DNA of 13,093 bases from JADFNO01 sp965369945. Its GTDB lineage: Bacteria > Planctomycetota > Phycisphaerae > Phycisphaerales > SM1A02. Made by a program: the position numbers and the translations under genes. Numbering within the stretch: the stretch's first letter is position 1; every line of letters starts with the position of its first letter. The stretch lies in NCBI GenBank assembly GCA_965369945.1, contig CBDUST010000107.1:1-13093 (forward strand), in the 5' to 3' direction. Positions 6,339 to 12,543 of this stretch are shown in pieces. The notes under the pieces are model-generated. The model ran no database searches. It saw only the letters and a program-made list of their open reading frames with translations, and was not told the DNA's origin.

Positions 6339-7700
6339 ATGAGTTACACATCCAAGTCGCCAAGGAGGGTGGCATTGGTCGCGATGAGGGTAGGGCAACG
6401 GAGTCTGCCACGATATGCTCATCGCTTCGCGCCCAAAACGTTCACGCAGGCACAGTTGTTCGCATGTCTGGTATTGAAGCAGTTCTTCGCCACCGATTAT
6501 CGAGGCATCGTGGAGTATCTGCATGATATGCCGGAGCTTTGTAAAGCGATGCGGTTAACAAGAATTCCGCATTACACAACACTGCAAAAAGCATCCCGTA
6601 GATTATTGTGCTTCGCCAGCGTCAGAGAACTGTTGCTGGCATCAGTTCAAATGAAGTCACGATCATGCAAGAGGATCGAATACGCAGCTGCTGATTCCTC
6701 CGGCTTTGAGTCGGGGCGCATCAGCCCATACTTTGTTCGCCGATGTGCGCGCGGTCATAGAAAGCTGAAAAACCCCTTGTATCAGACCACTCGCTATACC
6801 CAATTCCCCAAGTTGGCGATCATCTGTGATTGCTCGACACACATGATTCTTGCGGCCTGGCCGACACGTGGGCCGACGCCGGATGTGCATCAGCTTGAGA
6901 CGTTGTTGAATCAGCTCCACTGTGATCTCACACTGCGACGCTTGCTATTGGATGCGGGATATGACAGTCACGCCAATCACCAGCGTTTGAGAAATGAACG
7001 CAATATACTCAGCTACATACCACCTCATCATGGTCGTCCGACAACGAAACCTGCCAGCAGTGAGTTGCGTCGGTTAATGCAGCGTCACTTTGCAACAGAT
7101 GCTTCAAGGCAACGCATTCACTTTGGTCGGCGTTGGCAGGTTGAGACTGTCTTCAGCATGATCAAACGCAATCTTGATCATGCGATAGCTGCGCGCAGCT
7201 ATCATGCACAGAATCGAGAAATGCTCCTCCTCGCCGTCACCCATAACATCACTATCTTGGTATCTATGAAGATCGTTGAGGGGTTTTCTACAGAGCATGT
7301 CAGGATGATTTTCTTGGCCGCAAGGGTTCGCAAAACTCACACTGAAACCTTTTCTGCCCAGCGAACCGGCGAGGCTTCCTCCGTAGTCACGGCGGGCATG
7401 GACCTGAGCGCTGTCGGTGCGACATCCCAGCCGACCGGAACAATACAGGGCGGAATTCCTGTTGCTTCGGACGCGCCGGCGGCTCAAAATGCTCCTGACA
7501 GTTGGCGGGTGTCCGCCACGTTGTTCGCGCAGTCTCCCGCTTACACCCGAGCACGTACGTCGCGGGTTCGGTTCGCTGTAACAAAAGGAGGTACCTCAAC
7601 TTCGGCCGTCGCCGGCGACACGGCTCAGCGGGCGCAAGGGGAACGAGTACACACCATCAGCGTGGCAGCGGAATTCCTCCTGCTGCAAAAGGAAAAGTAA
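6339..7700 (+). CDS. DDE transposase (PF01609-like), in-frame fused to downstream sequence
   Basis: From the ATG at 6339 the frame runs 453 codons. About the first 319 lie in the element. The N-terminal region has FTQAQLFACLVLKQF and HYTTLQKASRRLL, typical of this transposase group. Catalytic residues: D119 (AAADSSGF), D205 (LLLDAGYDS) and E269 in QVETVFSMIKRN, followed by RSYHAQNREMLLLAVTHNI. The enzyme cuts and joins the element's ends. No stop occurs before the right inverted repeat, which is read as part of the protein (GFSTEH), and translation then runs 131 codons into host DNA. The other two frames do have stops just inside the end (7267 and 7277), so an ancestral stop may have been lost by a frameshift. 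The start is uncertain: GGAG is only 1 nt from the ATG. An upstream frame extension to 6177 crosses the left inverted repeat and is not credible. Confidence 0.9.
   Translation: MSYTSKSPRRVALVAMRVGQRSLPRYAHRFAPKTFTQAQLFACLVLKQFFATDYRGIVEYLHDMPELCKAMRLTRIPHYTTLQKASRRLLCFASVRELLLASVQMKSRSCKRIEYAAADSSGFESGRISPYFVRRCARGHRKLKNPLYQTTRYTQFPKLAIICDCSTHMILAAWPTRGPTPDVHQLETLLNQLHCDLTLRRLLLDAGYDSHANHQRLRNERNILSYIPPHHGRPTTKPASSELRRLMQRHFATDASRQRIHFGRRWQVETVFSMIKRNLDHAIAARSYHAQNREMLLLAVTHNITILVSMKIVEGFSTEHVRMIFLAARVRKTHTETFSAQRTGEASSVVTAGMDLSAVGATSQPTGTIQGGIPVASDAPAAQNAPDSWRVSATLFAQSPAYTRARTSRVRFAVTKGGTSTSAVAGDTAQRAQGERVHTISVAAEFLLLQKEK
7280..7297. repeat. Insertion-sequence right terminal inverted repeat
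   Basis: Exact reverse complement of 6264-6281. It is inside the open transposase frame. Confidence 0.93.
7298..7306. repeat. Target-site duplication, right copy
   Basis: TGTCAGGAT; its last two bases are the AT of the ATG at 7305, so duplication preserved the putative start codon of the downstream frame. Confidence 0.93.
7305..7700 (+). CDS. Unrecognised 131-aa protein, separated from its upstream signals by the insertion sequence
   Basis: Removing the element and one duplication rebuilds an AAGG (6251-6254), 7 nt of spacing, then ATG and 131 codons, preceded by an in-frame TAA (6248-6250). That is a plausible native start. The product begins MIFLAARVRKTHTETFSAQ and ends FAVTKGG...EFLLLQKEK; it is Ala/Thr/Ser-rich in the middle with no signal peptide, membrane segment or motif that I recognise. 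The stop is 1 nt before the ATG of the next gene, implying translational coupling. Now it can be made only from the transposase message as a fusion, or from an internal start with no good ribosome site. It might equally be non-coding DNA that happens to stay open; coupling with the next gene is the main argument for it. Confidence 0.45.
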   Translation: MIFLAARVRKTHTETFSAQRTGEASSVVTAGMDLSAVGATSQPTGTIQGGIPVASDAPAAQNAPDSWRVSATLFAQSPAYTRARTSRVRFAVTKGGTSTSAVAGDTAQRAQGERVHTISVAAEFLLLQKEK

Positions 7701-7701
7701 T

Positions 7702-7986
7702 ATGCCTCCTACCACCGTCACAAACGCGAGTACGAGCGACGTCGCCGCGTTGGCCGCGACGCGCGTCCCTTTCAGCGAGATCCGTGATCTGGGCGCGTGC
7801 GTATCGAATACCACCGGCCACCTGGTTCGTTTCCCCCATGATGCGGTCAAGCCGAATCGAACGCCTGTGATCGATCTCGTTGCCGACGAGCCACTGCTTT
7901 TTGGTAGAATCTCGTCGAACCCGTTTATTTCGATCACGAAAGCGCGGATGCTTGCGTGCGACCTGGATCTGCCGGTGAGTTTCTGA
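7702..7986 (+). CDS. Small unrecognised protein, 94 aa
   Basis: ATG at 7702, with AAGGA 9 nt upstream overlapping the end of the preceding frame (stop 7698-7700), so the two are probably cotranslated. The product has a Thr/Ala-rich lead (1-20), then a balanced, globular-looking body with PFSEIRDLGACVSNTTGHLV, FPHDAVKPNRTPVIDLVADEP and FISITKARMLACDLDLPVSF; two Cys (33, 86). No signal peptide or membrane helix. The composition and ribosome site look like a real gene, but I do not know the family. With csrA (5760) and the interrupted frame it may once have formed one transcription unit. A terminator follows at 8151-8183. Confidence 0.65.
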   Translation: MPPTTVTNASTSDVAALAATRVPFSEIRDLGACVSNTTGHLVRFPHDAVKPNRTPVIDLVADEPLLFGRISSNPFISITKARMLACDLDLPVSF

Positions 7987-8150
7987 TTCGGCAGCACCGG
8001 CATCGGGCCGCGGGAGCGGAGTACTGTTCATGCCTCATGAGCCTGGAACACGCCAAAGGATCCCGGTTCGGGCAGGAGTCTCGAGGACGCGGTGCAAGGA
8101 TCGATCTTGCGGCGAACGCGAACGTGCTCCAGTGGCTAGTTTCTCCGGCT

Positions 8151-8183
8151 CAAACCCCGCAAACCAGTGCGGGGCTTGTCTTT
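8151..8183 (+). terminator. Probable intrinsic terminator after the 94-aa gene
   Basis: CAA-A-CCCCGC (8151-8160) pairs with GCGGGG-C-TTG (8169-8178): nine pairs with one mismatch, 8-nt loop, followed by TCTTT. It lies 165 nt after the stop at 7986, so it would end that transcript. Confidence 0.55.
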
Positions 8184-8298
8184 CACGGTTTGTAATTCAT
8201 GAAGATGAGGTGACACAAATCCGCTGAGCGGATGGTAGCCGCCCAGGCGTGGGGACCGATCCCTAAGAGCGTCGTTTAGAATGAAGGCTGAATCCGAT

Positions 8299-8346
8299 GG
8301 GACGGGTGTTTCGCCCGTCCGATTCGCATGGCCGAGACGGCCCTGC
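8299..8346. repeat. REP-like double palindrome
   Basis: Two adjacent hairpins: GGACGGG (8300-8306) with CCCGTCC (8314-8320), loop TGTTTCG; and GCATGGCCG (8326-8334) with CGGCCCTGC (8338-8346), loop AGA, one mismatch. The paired layout of a 'GGACxGGxGTxTCGCCxGTCC' hairpin next to a 'GGCCGAGACGGCC' hairpin resembles dispersed palindromic repeats that I recall in Planctomycetes and Verrucomicrobia. No T tract, so it is not a standard terminator. Confidence 0.6.
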
Positions 8347-8534
8347 CACCAGCGGAGTGTTCTGCACTGAACAGCAAGACGACCAAACGGAAGCCTTTGT
8401 ACAATCACGAATACGGAGTTTTCGGGAAGGACAGGCCAAAACCGACCGTACGAATCCGAGACTCGCTCTGTTTATTCAGCTCGCACACAAGAAGTATTTC
8501 TTCAGTCCGAACTTTCTTGACAAGATTGTCCTGA

Positions 8535-8540
8535 TATAAT
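8535..8540 (+). promoter_or_regulatory. -10 box (TATAAT) upstream of the Cys-rich protein gene
   Basis: A perfect TATAAT about 40 nt before the ATG at 8579, in locally AT-rich DNA. At 16-18 nt upstream there is only a weak -35 (around TTTCTT); a perfect TTGACA at 8517-8522 is too close (12-nt spacer). Transcription would start near 8547. Confidence 0.5.
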
Positions 8541-8578
8541 AAAGAACGAAGATCTGCAGGTATCAGGTACGAGGGTCA

Positions 8579-9094
8579 ATGATTAACTCACGGATTACAA
8601 GCTTCACAATGGCCGTCATCCTGGTCCTTTGGTCGCCAGGATGGTGCTGCTGTGGCGTTTCCGGAGAAGAGATGTCCTCCTCTGCTTGTGCAGGGCGGAC
8701 TGCGCCCCGTAGCCAGCAGGAGTCAACCGCGGCAAACGAGGTACGGGGGAATACCCTCGCGACACGCTCTACTGAATCCTGTACGAGAGTTGCTGACCTG
8801 GTAAGCCAAAGCCGATGCTGCGATCCGTCATCGGGTGGACCCACCAGCCCGGAAGATGATCCTTCTTCGTGCGGCTGCGCCACGCATGCGAGGGAGGCCA
8901 ATCTTGCTTGGGCAGCAATGCTTCCCAAATCAATACAGACCGATCTCTTGGTTGTTGACGCAATGGCCTGGACCCTGGTATTGGACGTGCCAGGAGTAGA
9001 GAACTATGGCCTTCGACTTAGGCCTGCTCGAGCCGGGCCTGGTTTGCCGTGCGCGGACTCCCTCCTCAGACGCCACTGCCTCTTGACAGTTTAG
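8579..9094 (+). CDS. Exported Cys-rich protein of unknown function
   Basis: 171 aa. Residues 1-22 form a signal peptide or anchor (short polar start, then FTMAVILVLWSPGW) running directly into CCC (23-25). Eleven Cys in all: 23-25, 37, 68, 80-81 (RCCD), 98 and 100 (SCGCATH), 158 and 167. A hydrophobic stretch is at 121-137 and the protein ends with ADSLLRRHCLLTV. There is no lipobox of normal form. Cys pairs, a CGC-x-x-H cluster and the His-Cys tail suggest metal binding or disulfides in the envelope; planctomycete proteins with this plan and a similar tail are familiar to me near metal-handling genes, but that is recollection, and no such gene is adjacent here. GAGGG lies only 3 nt before the ATG; a second ATG at residue 11 has no ribosome site. 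It is probably monocistronic from the -10 at 8535. Confidence 0.6.
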   Translation: MINSRITSFTMAVILVLWSPGWCCCGVSGEEMSSSACAGRTAPRSQQESTAANEVRGNTLATRSTESCTRVADLVSQSRCCDPSSGGPTSPEDDPSSCGCATHAREANLAWAAMLPKSIQTDLLVVDAMAWTLVLDVPGVENYGLRLRPARAGPGLPCADSLLRRHCLLTV

Positions 9095-9235
9095 TAGTCG
9101 ACTCTCTTCGCCCGCTCCGGTGTTAGCAGGTCGCGTCGCTTCTTTGCTGCGCGCCCTCCGTTACCGAGAGGCGGCGTCTCCACAGAAACTCTGATGTGTA
9201 CGACTGAACAATCGCTCAAGATTTGAGGATGTCGC

Positions 9236-10795
9236 GTGATACAGGATCCAGCACCAGACCGGGTTGTGACGAAGTCACGCCATCGACCTCGGTCGATTCG
9301 GATCCAGCTTCTCATCACGATCAATTTGGTGTTGGGAATAGGACTTACTGTACTGCTCGTCGTCGACTATCAGTGGAATGTCGCTCAGCGCATTGCGGAA
9401 AAGCGAATCGCGTTGCACGAGGAAGCCCAAACACTAACTACTTCTATTCGGTCGCTTCAGCATCTTGGGCTTGACGAGGTCCAGGATTACTTGGATAGCG
9501 TTTGCGCTCGAATGCTGGAGAGTTCTTCGCCGGGCCATCACATCGCGCTGCGATTGGGTGATGTTGCGCTTCAAGCTCAATCGCATCATCGAGCTTCGCC
9601 AGCGTTCCTCACGGCGATGGAGATCGGATCAAGCGCCAAAGATGGTCGAGCAACCGTCGAAGGCAAGCCGATCATCGTGGCAAGCGACCGGGATGGTGAC
9701 TCGATCGTATACGTGTCAGAGTACGTCAGTGACGTATTGGGTGCCGTGCGGAGGGAGGTGGCCGGCCGGACGGTGGCCGTCGCGCTTCTCGGCATGCTTG
9801 GTGCGGTGATCGTCAATCTGGTTCTCGTTCGAGTTGTAACCAAGCCTCTAAACCGGCTCGTGCAGACGGTGCGGCAGATCGGGCGGGGAGAAGTCGGCAC
9901 ACGGGCAGGTCGGTTCAACTCGGCGGAGTTCACGATTCTCGCTGATGAGATTAGCGCCATGAGCATAGCTTTGGCGAACGCCGAGAAAGAGCGCACTCGG
10001 CAGTTTGAAAAAGCCAGGATGATTCAGGAACATCTTTGCCCTAACCTCGTTGAAGTACCGGGCCTGAATCTGGCGCACCTGTACGAGCCCGCTATGGGAA
10101 TCACCGGGGACTATTTCGACCTGCTGGAGCTGACCAATGGCTCGTGGCTGTTCTGCATGGCCGACGTTTGCGGTCACGGCGTGCCGGCCGCGATGGGCGC
10201 CGCAGTGCTGAAGACGCTGCTTCTCGCTGCCTCTGAAGCAACCACTGTGCCCGGAGAAATCCTGGCGATCATCAATGACCGTTTCAGGATGGTGACGCTG
10301 CCGGAAGATTTTGCCAGCATGATCCTTGTTCGATGGGACCCGCCCACGAGCAAGATCACCTATGCAAGTGCAGGACACGAGACGTGTTACTGCATCTCAC
10401 CTGACGGTGCCACCGTTGAACTGACGTCCACTGGCATGGTGCTCGGCGTAGAGCCGCAAGGGTCGTGGCCGTCGCGATCACTGGCCATTCGTCCAGGTGA
10501 CAGAGTTATCCTCCTCACGGACGGCGCGGTAGAAACGGCAGATCCGCAAGGGAGGCTATTTGGACGTGACCGCACGCGTCGATTCTTTCTTGAGAGTCAC
10601 TCTGATACGCCGGATGTCATTGCCAGGAACCTGAGCCGCAAACTGTCTGAATATCGAGCTGAGCGTCCTGCGCGCGATGATGTCACGATCCTGACTATTG
10701 AGTTCGGTCCCACGCCGCGCTCTGCACGTATCGAGAGTGAGCGCGATTCGAGTTCAGCCCTACCGGCGGATGGAAGTGTGGTTCGCTCATCATGA
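9236..10795 (+). CDS. Membrane HAMP / SpoIIE (RsbU-type) serine phosphatase
   Basis: 519 aa from a GTG at 9236, with GAGG 7 nt upstream. TM1 about 24-43; a short extracytoplasmic part 44-177; TM2 about 178-200; HAMP about 199-250 (VTKPLNRLVQTVRQIGRGEV); helix 250-265; PP2C/SpoIIE phosphatase about 270-490. Metal-binding and catalytic motifs are complete: GDYFD (291-295), MADVCGHG (308-315, D310), ASAGHE (377-382), LLTDGAVE (426-433) and RDDVTIL (480-486). Such enzymes dephosphorylate anti-sigma-factor antagonists, or similar phosphoserine proteins, in partner-switching cascades. No STAS antagonist or anti-sigma kinase is in the window. Its stop overlaps the ATG of the HD-GYP gene by 4 nt, so the two are coupled. 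The acidic tail after 490 is unremarkable. Confidence 0.94.
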   Translation: MIQDPAPDRVVTKSRHRPRSIRIQLLITINLVLGIGLTVLLVVDYQWNVAQRIAEKRIALHEEAQTLTTSIRSLQHLGLDEVQDYLDSVCARMLESSSPGHHIALRLGDVALQAQSHHRASPAFLTAMEIGSSAKDGRATVEGKPIIVASDRDGDSIVYVSEYVSDVLGAVRREVAGRTVAVALLGMLGAVIVNLVLVRVVTKPLNRLVQTVRQIGRGEVGTRAGRFNSAEFTILADEISAMSIALANAEKERTRQFEKARMIQEHLCPNLVEVPGLNLAHLYEPAMGITGDYFDLLELTNGSWLFCMADVCGHGVPAAMGAAVLKTLLLAASEATTVPGEILAIINDRFRMVTLPEDFASMILVRWDPPTSKITYASAGHETCYCISPDGATVELTSTGMVLGVEPQGSWPSRSLAIRPGDRVILLTDGAVETADPQGRLFGRDRTRRFFLESHSDTPDVIARNLSRKLSEYRAERPARDDVTILTIEFGPTPRSARIESERDSSSALPADGSVVRSS

Positions 10796-11814
10796 GACTC
10801 CGTCTTGTCATCATCGCTCTGCTCCTGCTGACGGTCGGTCTCGCCCATTGGCTCACACCGATTGAACAGCCGGTTTTCCATGGCGTCCATGTCGCGATGC
10901 GCAAGATATTCATTCTTCCGATCGTGCTGGGCGCGGTGTGGTTCAACCTCAGGGGGGCATTGGTGACGGCGGGTATCGCCTCGGCTGTTTACGTTCCCCA
11001 TGTGGTCATGCAATGGAGCGGCCACCCGGCGGAGAACATCAACCAGGCTGGAGAGCTGGCCACAATCTGGGCCGTTGCAATTCTGTCCGGCTGGCTGGTC
11101 GGTCGCGAAAAGAGCGTTCTCAAGCAGCTCCTCAATTCTCATCGGGGTGCAGTCCGCGCCTTGGTCGCGGCTCTTGATGCCAGAGAGCATGACACCGAGC
11201 TTCATTCCCTGCGCGTACAAGCGTACGCGCTGAGAATCGGCCGCGAACTGGGTATACCCGAACCCCAATTGGAAATTCTAGCTCAGGGCGCGCTGCTCCA
11301 CGACATAGGCAAGATTGGTGTACCTGATCGCATACTACTCAAGCCTGGGCCATTGGATGAACAGGATTGGCAGATCATGCGACAACATCCGGAGATTGGA
11401 CAGCGCATGTTGGCTTCCGTTCCGTTTCTGGACGAGGCGATCGAAATCGTTGCCGCACACCACGAACGATACGACGGAAGCGGATATCCCTGCGGCCTAA
11501 GGGGCGATGAGATCCCACTGAATGCTCGCGTGTTCGCCGTTGCTGATGCGTTCGACGCCATAACGACGGGCCGTCCTTACAAGCCACCGCTAACTGTGGA
11601 AGAGGCGCAGCGGAGAATCGAGCAGGATCGCGGAAACCATTTCGACCCCAGTGTGGTCGATTCGTTTCTCAGAATCCGCACAATCGAATGGAAGCAGATC
11701 GCAGAACAGCTCGCTCATCACTCGGAACTGTGTGCGCCCAAAGCGACTGGCCCGGTTTCGAATGGCCTTGCTCTCTTTCCGGTTGAGAGAAACGGAACAC
11801 GCCAAAGGAGATAG
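10792..11814 (+). CDS. Membrane-anchored HD-GYP domain phosphodiesterase
   Basis: 340 aa. The ATG overlaps the phosphatase stop (ATGA). The N-terminal ~105 residues hold about three or four membrane helices (5-22, 37-58, 60-74, 90-104) and no recognised sensor domain. A helix (105-130) leads to the HD-GYP domain at about 120-296: H134-free start REHDTELHSLRV, then HDIGK (H170, D171), HP (199-200), HH (223-224), DGSGYP (228-233) and ADAFDAITTGRPYK (251-264). All signature residues of active HD-GYP enzymes are present, so cyclic di-GMP hydrolysis is expected. Coupling with a SpoIIE phosphatase suggests that one signal controls both a partner switch and c-di-GMP (inference). A Shine-Dalgarno AAAGGAG lies at its 3' end, followed by an ATG at 11819, showing that another gene once followed. 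Confidence 0.94.
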   Translation: MRLRLVIIALLLLTVGLAHWLTPIEQPVFHGVHVAMRKIFILPIVLGAVWFNLRGALVTAGIASAVYVPHVVMQWSGHPAENINQAGELATIWAVAILSGWLVGREKSVLKQLLNSHRGAVRALVAALDAREHDTELHSLRVQAYALRIGRELGIPEPQLEILAQGALLHDIGKIGVPDRILLKPGPLDEQDWQIMRQHPEIGQRMLASVPFLDEAIEIVAAHHERYDGSGYPCGLRGDEIPLNARVFAVADAFDAITTGRPYKPPLTVEEAQRRIEQDRGNHFDPSVVDSFLRIRTIEWKQIAEQLAHHSELCAPKATGPVSNGLALFPVERNGTRQRR

Positions 11815-11844
11815 TCACATGCACAAGCCGTCAAATGGTTTACA

Positions 11845-11991
11845 CCAGTTCTTCACGAGGCCCTTTCAGTTGTGGACGTCATTAAGTGTGCGGCCCATAC
11901 GGGAACGGAAGGCCATGGGAAAATCTTCGTCACTCCCGTTGAGCAGGAAGTGGTCATCAAGACCGGACAGAACAATGACTCTGGCAAGTAA
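11845..11991 (+). pseudogene. 3' remnant of a P-II signalling protein gene (glnB/glnK-like)
   Basis: In the same frame as the HD-GYP gene, after its TAG, 48 codons up to the TAA at 11989-11991 read ...VLHEALSVVDVIKCAAHTG and GHGKIFVTPVEQEVVIKTG. This matches the C-terminal third of P-II proteins: VVDAIxxAARTG, then GDGKIFVxPVExxxRIRTGE (family knowledge). The ATP-contacting Lys of GxGKIF is kept, but the RxR of RIRTG has become V-I-K and the GD is GH. The N-terminal two thirds, including the T-loop, are missing and no good start exists in this frame. A ribosome site, GGAG, and ATG (11819) do precede it, but in another frame that yields an unrelated 58-residue product ending at 11995. It is a decayed gene, once probably the third member of the phosphatase/HD-GYP operon or brought in by rearrangement. 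Confidence 0.8.
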
Positions 11992-12000
11992 ATGACGGTT

Positions 12001-12116
12001 CCCGGCGCGCCGGGCGTACTTCATAATAGCTCGGCGCTGGATCAATGATCCAGCAGAGTCAGGATTCTGAATCCGACGAGAACAGCGCCCGCTAACTGTC
12101 CGACGGCAGTTAATTA
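12001..12116. other. Cluster of palindromes between P-II remnant and 12130 gene
   Basis: Contains a perfect 14-bp palindrome CCCGGCGCGCCGGG (12001-12014), a hairpin GCTGGATC-AAT-GATCCAGC (12036-12054) and a smaller one ending in CAGTTA (about 12093-12112). No T tract follows the strong stem, so termination is not clear. Confidence 0.5.
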
Positions 12117-12129
12117 GAAGGGAACTCCA

Positions 12130-12543
12130 ATGCTAGCAAGAAACTGGGAAGTTGATCTCCTCGATAATTTCAAGGTCAAACAAATCGGCATACACACTGT
12201 GTCGTATAGCCACGTGATGGAGGTTGATCCGCTACTCGTGGTGTCACAGGGGCAGTACATTGAACGATGGGAGTCCCTCCGGTACGACACAGAACCATTT
12301 GAGGTCGATGTAGGCAAAGACGGCGAATGCAAGGCGCTGTGCCTGCCAGTATCTCGGCACATTGCGTTTGGCAGCTGTGCGCCTCACTATCGCTTCGTAA
12401 CGATCAGCGAGCCGAATTTGAAGCTCGGCGTAGCACGCCTCGTTCTGCCGGAGCAGTGTTTGGACGAACCAACCAACGTCTCGAGTACGTCAAATGATGA
12501 ACGGCGAAAGCGATATGACGGTGAAATGACAATCCCACTCTAG
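12130..12543 (+). CDS. Unrecognised soluble protein, 137 aa
   Basis: ATG at 12130 with AAGGGA 6 nt upstream. The product is globular-looking with no signal peptide or membrane segment: an alternating hydrophobic start (NWEVDLLDNFKVKQIGIHTV), a middle with EVDPLLVVSQGQYIERW, four Cys (67, 71, 83, 110), then LGVARLVLPEQ and a polar charged tail from 111. I do not recognise the family. Base use is less GC-biased than in the phosphatase and HD-GYP genes, which may mean weak expression or foreign origin. It stands alone: 138 nt with palindromes upstream and about 420 nt without a supported gene downstream. Length, ribosome site and mixed composition make a real gene more likely than not. Confidence 0.55.
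   Translation: MLARNWEVDLLDNFKVKQIGIHTVSYSHVMEVDPLLVVSQGQYIERWESLRYDTEPFEVDVGKDGECKALCLPVSRHIAFGSCAPHYRFVTISEPNLKLGVARLVLPEQCLDEPTNVSSTSNDERRKRYDGEMTIPL

Larger units (their letters stand above)
6264..7297 (+). mobile_element. Complete insertion sequence, IS4/IS5-type DDE, 1034 bp
   Basis: It is bounded by perfect 18-bp inverted repeats (6264-6281 and 7280-7297, outer end TGCTCTGTAG) and flanked by identical 9-bp duplications TGTCAGGAT (6255-6263, 7298-7306). Length, repeat size and 9-bp duplication fit the IS5-superfamily (IS903-like figures) or IS4 group; the transposase motifs do not let me choose further. Perfect ends and an undamaged transposase core imply a recent insertion. A single transposase frame fills the element. 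Confidence 0.93.
7987..8578. other. Intergenic region with terminator, REP-like element and promoter
   Basis: No supported gene in about 590 bases; overlapping short frames in several directions show no domain. It holds a terminator (8151-8183), a REP-like double hairpin (8299-8346), then AT-richer DNA with a perfect -10 box (8535-8540). A 16-nt string, GGAACACGCCAAAGGA, at 8045-8060 recurs at 11794-11809 across the end of the HD-GYP gene. Confidence 0.6.

Noticed and set aside
8136..8408. 90-aa minus-strand frame
   Set aside because: It runs through a terminator and the REP-like palindromes; such repeats often give chance open frames.
8517..8522. Perfect TTGACA as the -35 for the TATAAT at 8535
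   Set aside because: The spacer is only 12 nt, too short for a sigma-70 promoter.
9083..9088. TTGACA as the -35 for the phosphatase gene
   Set aside because: No -10-like hexamer at 16-18 nt downstream.
11819..11995. 58-aa frame with a good ribosome site after the HD-GYP gene
   Set aside because: Its product is unrelated to anything; the overlapping frame carries clear P-II similarity, so this is judged a by-product of decay of that gene.
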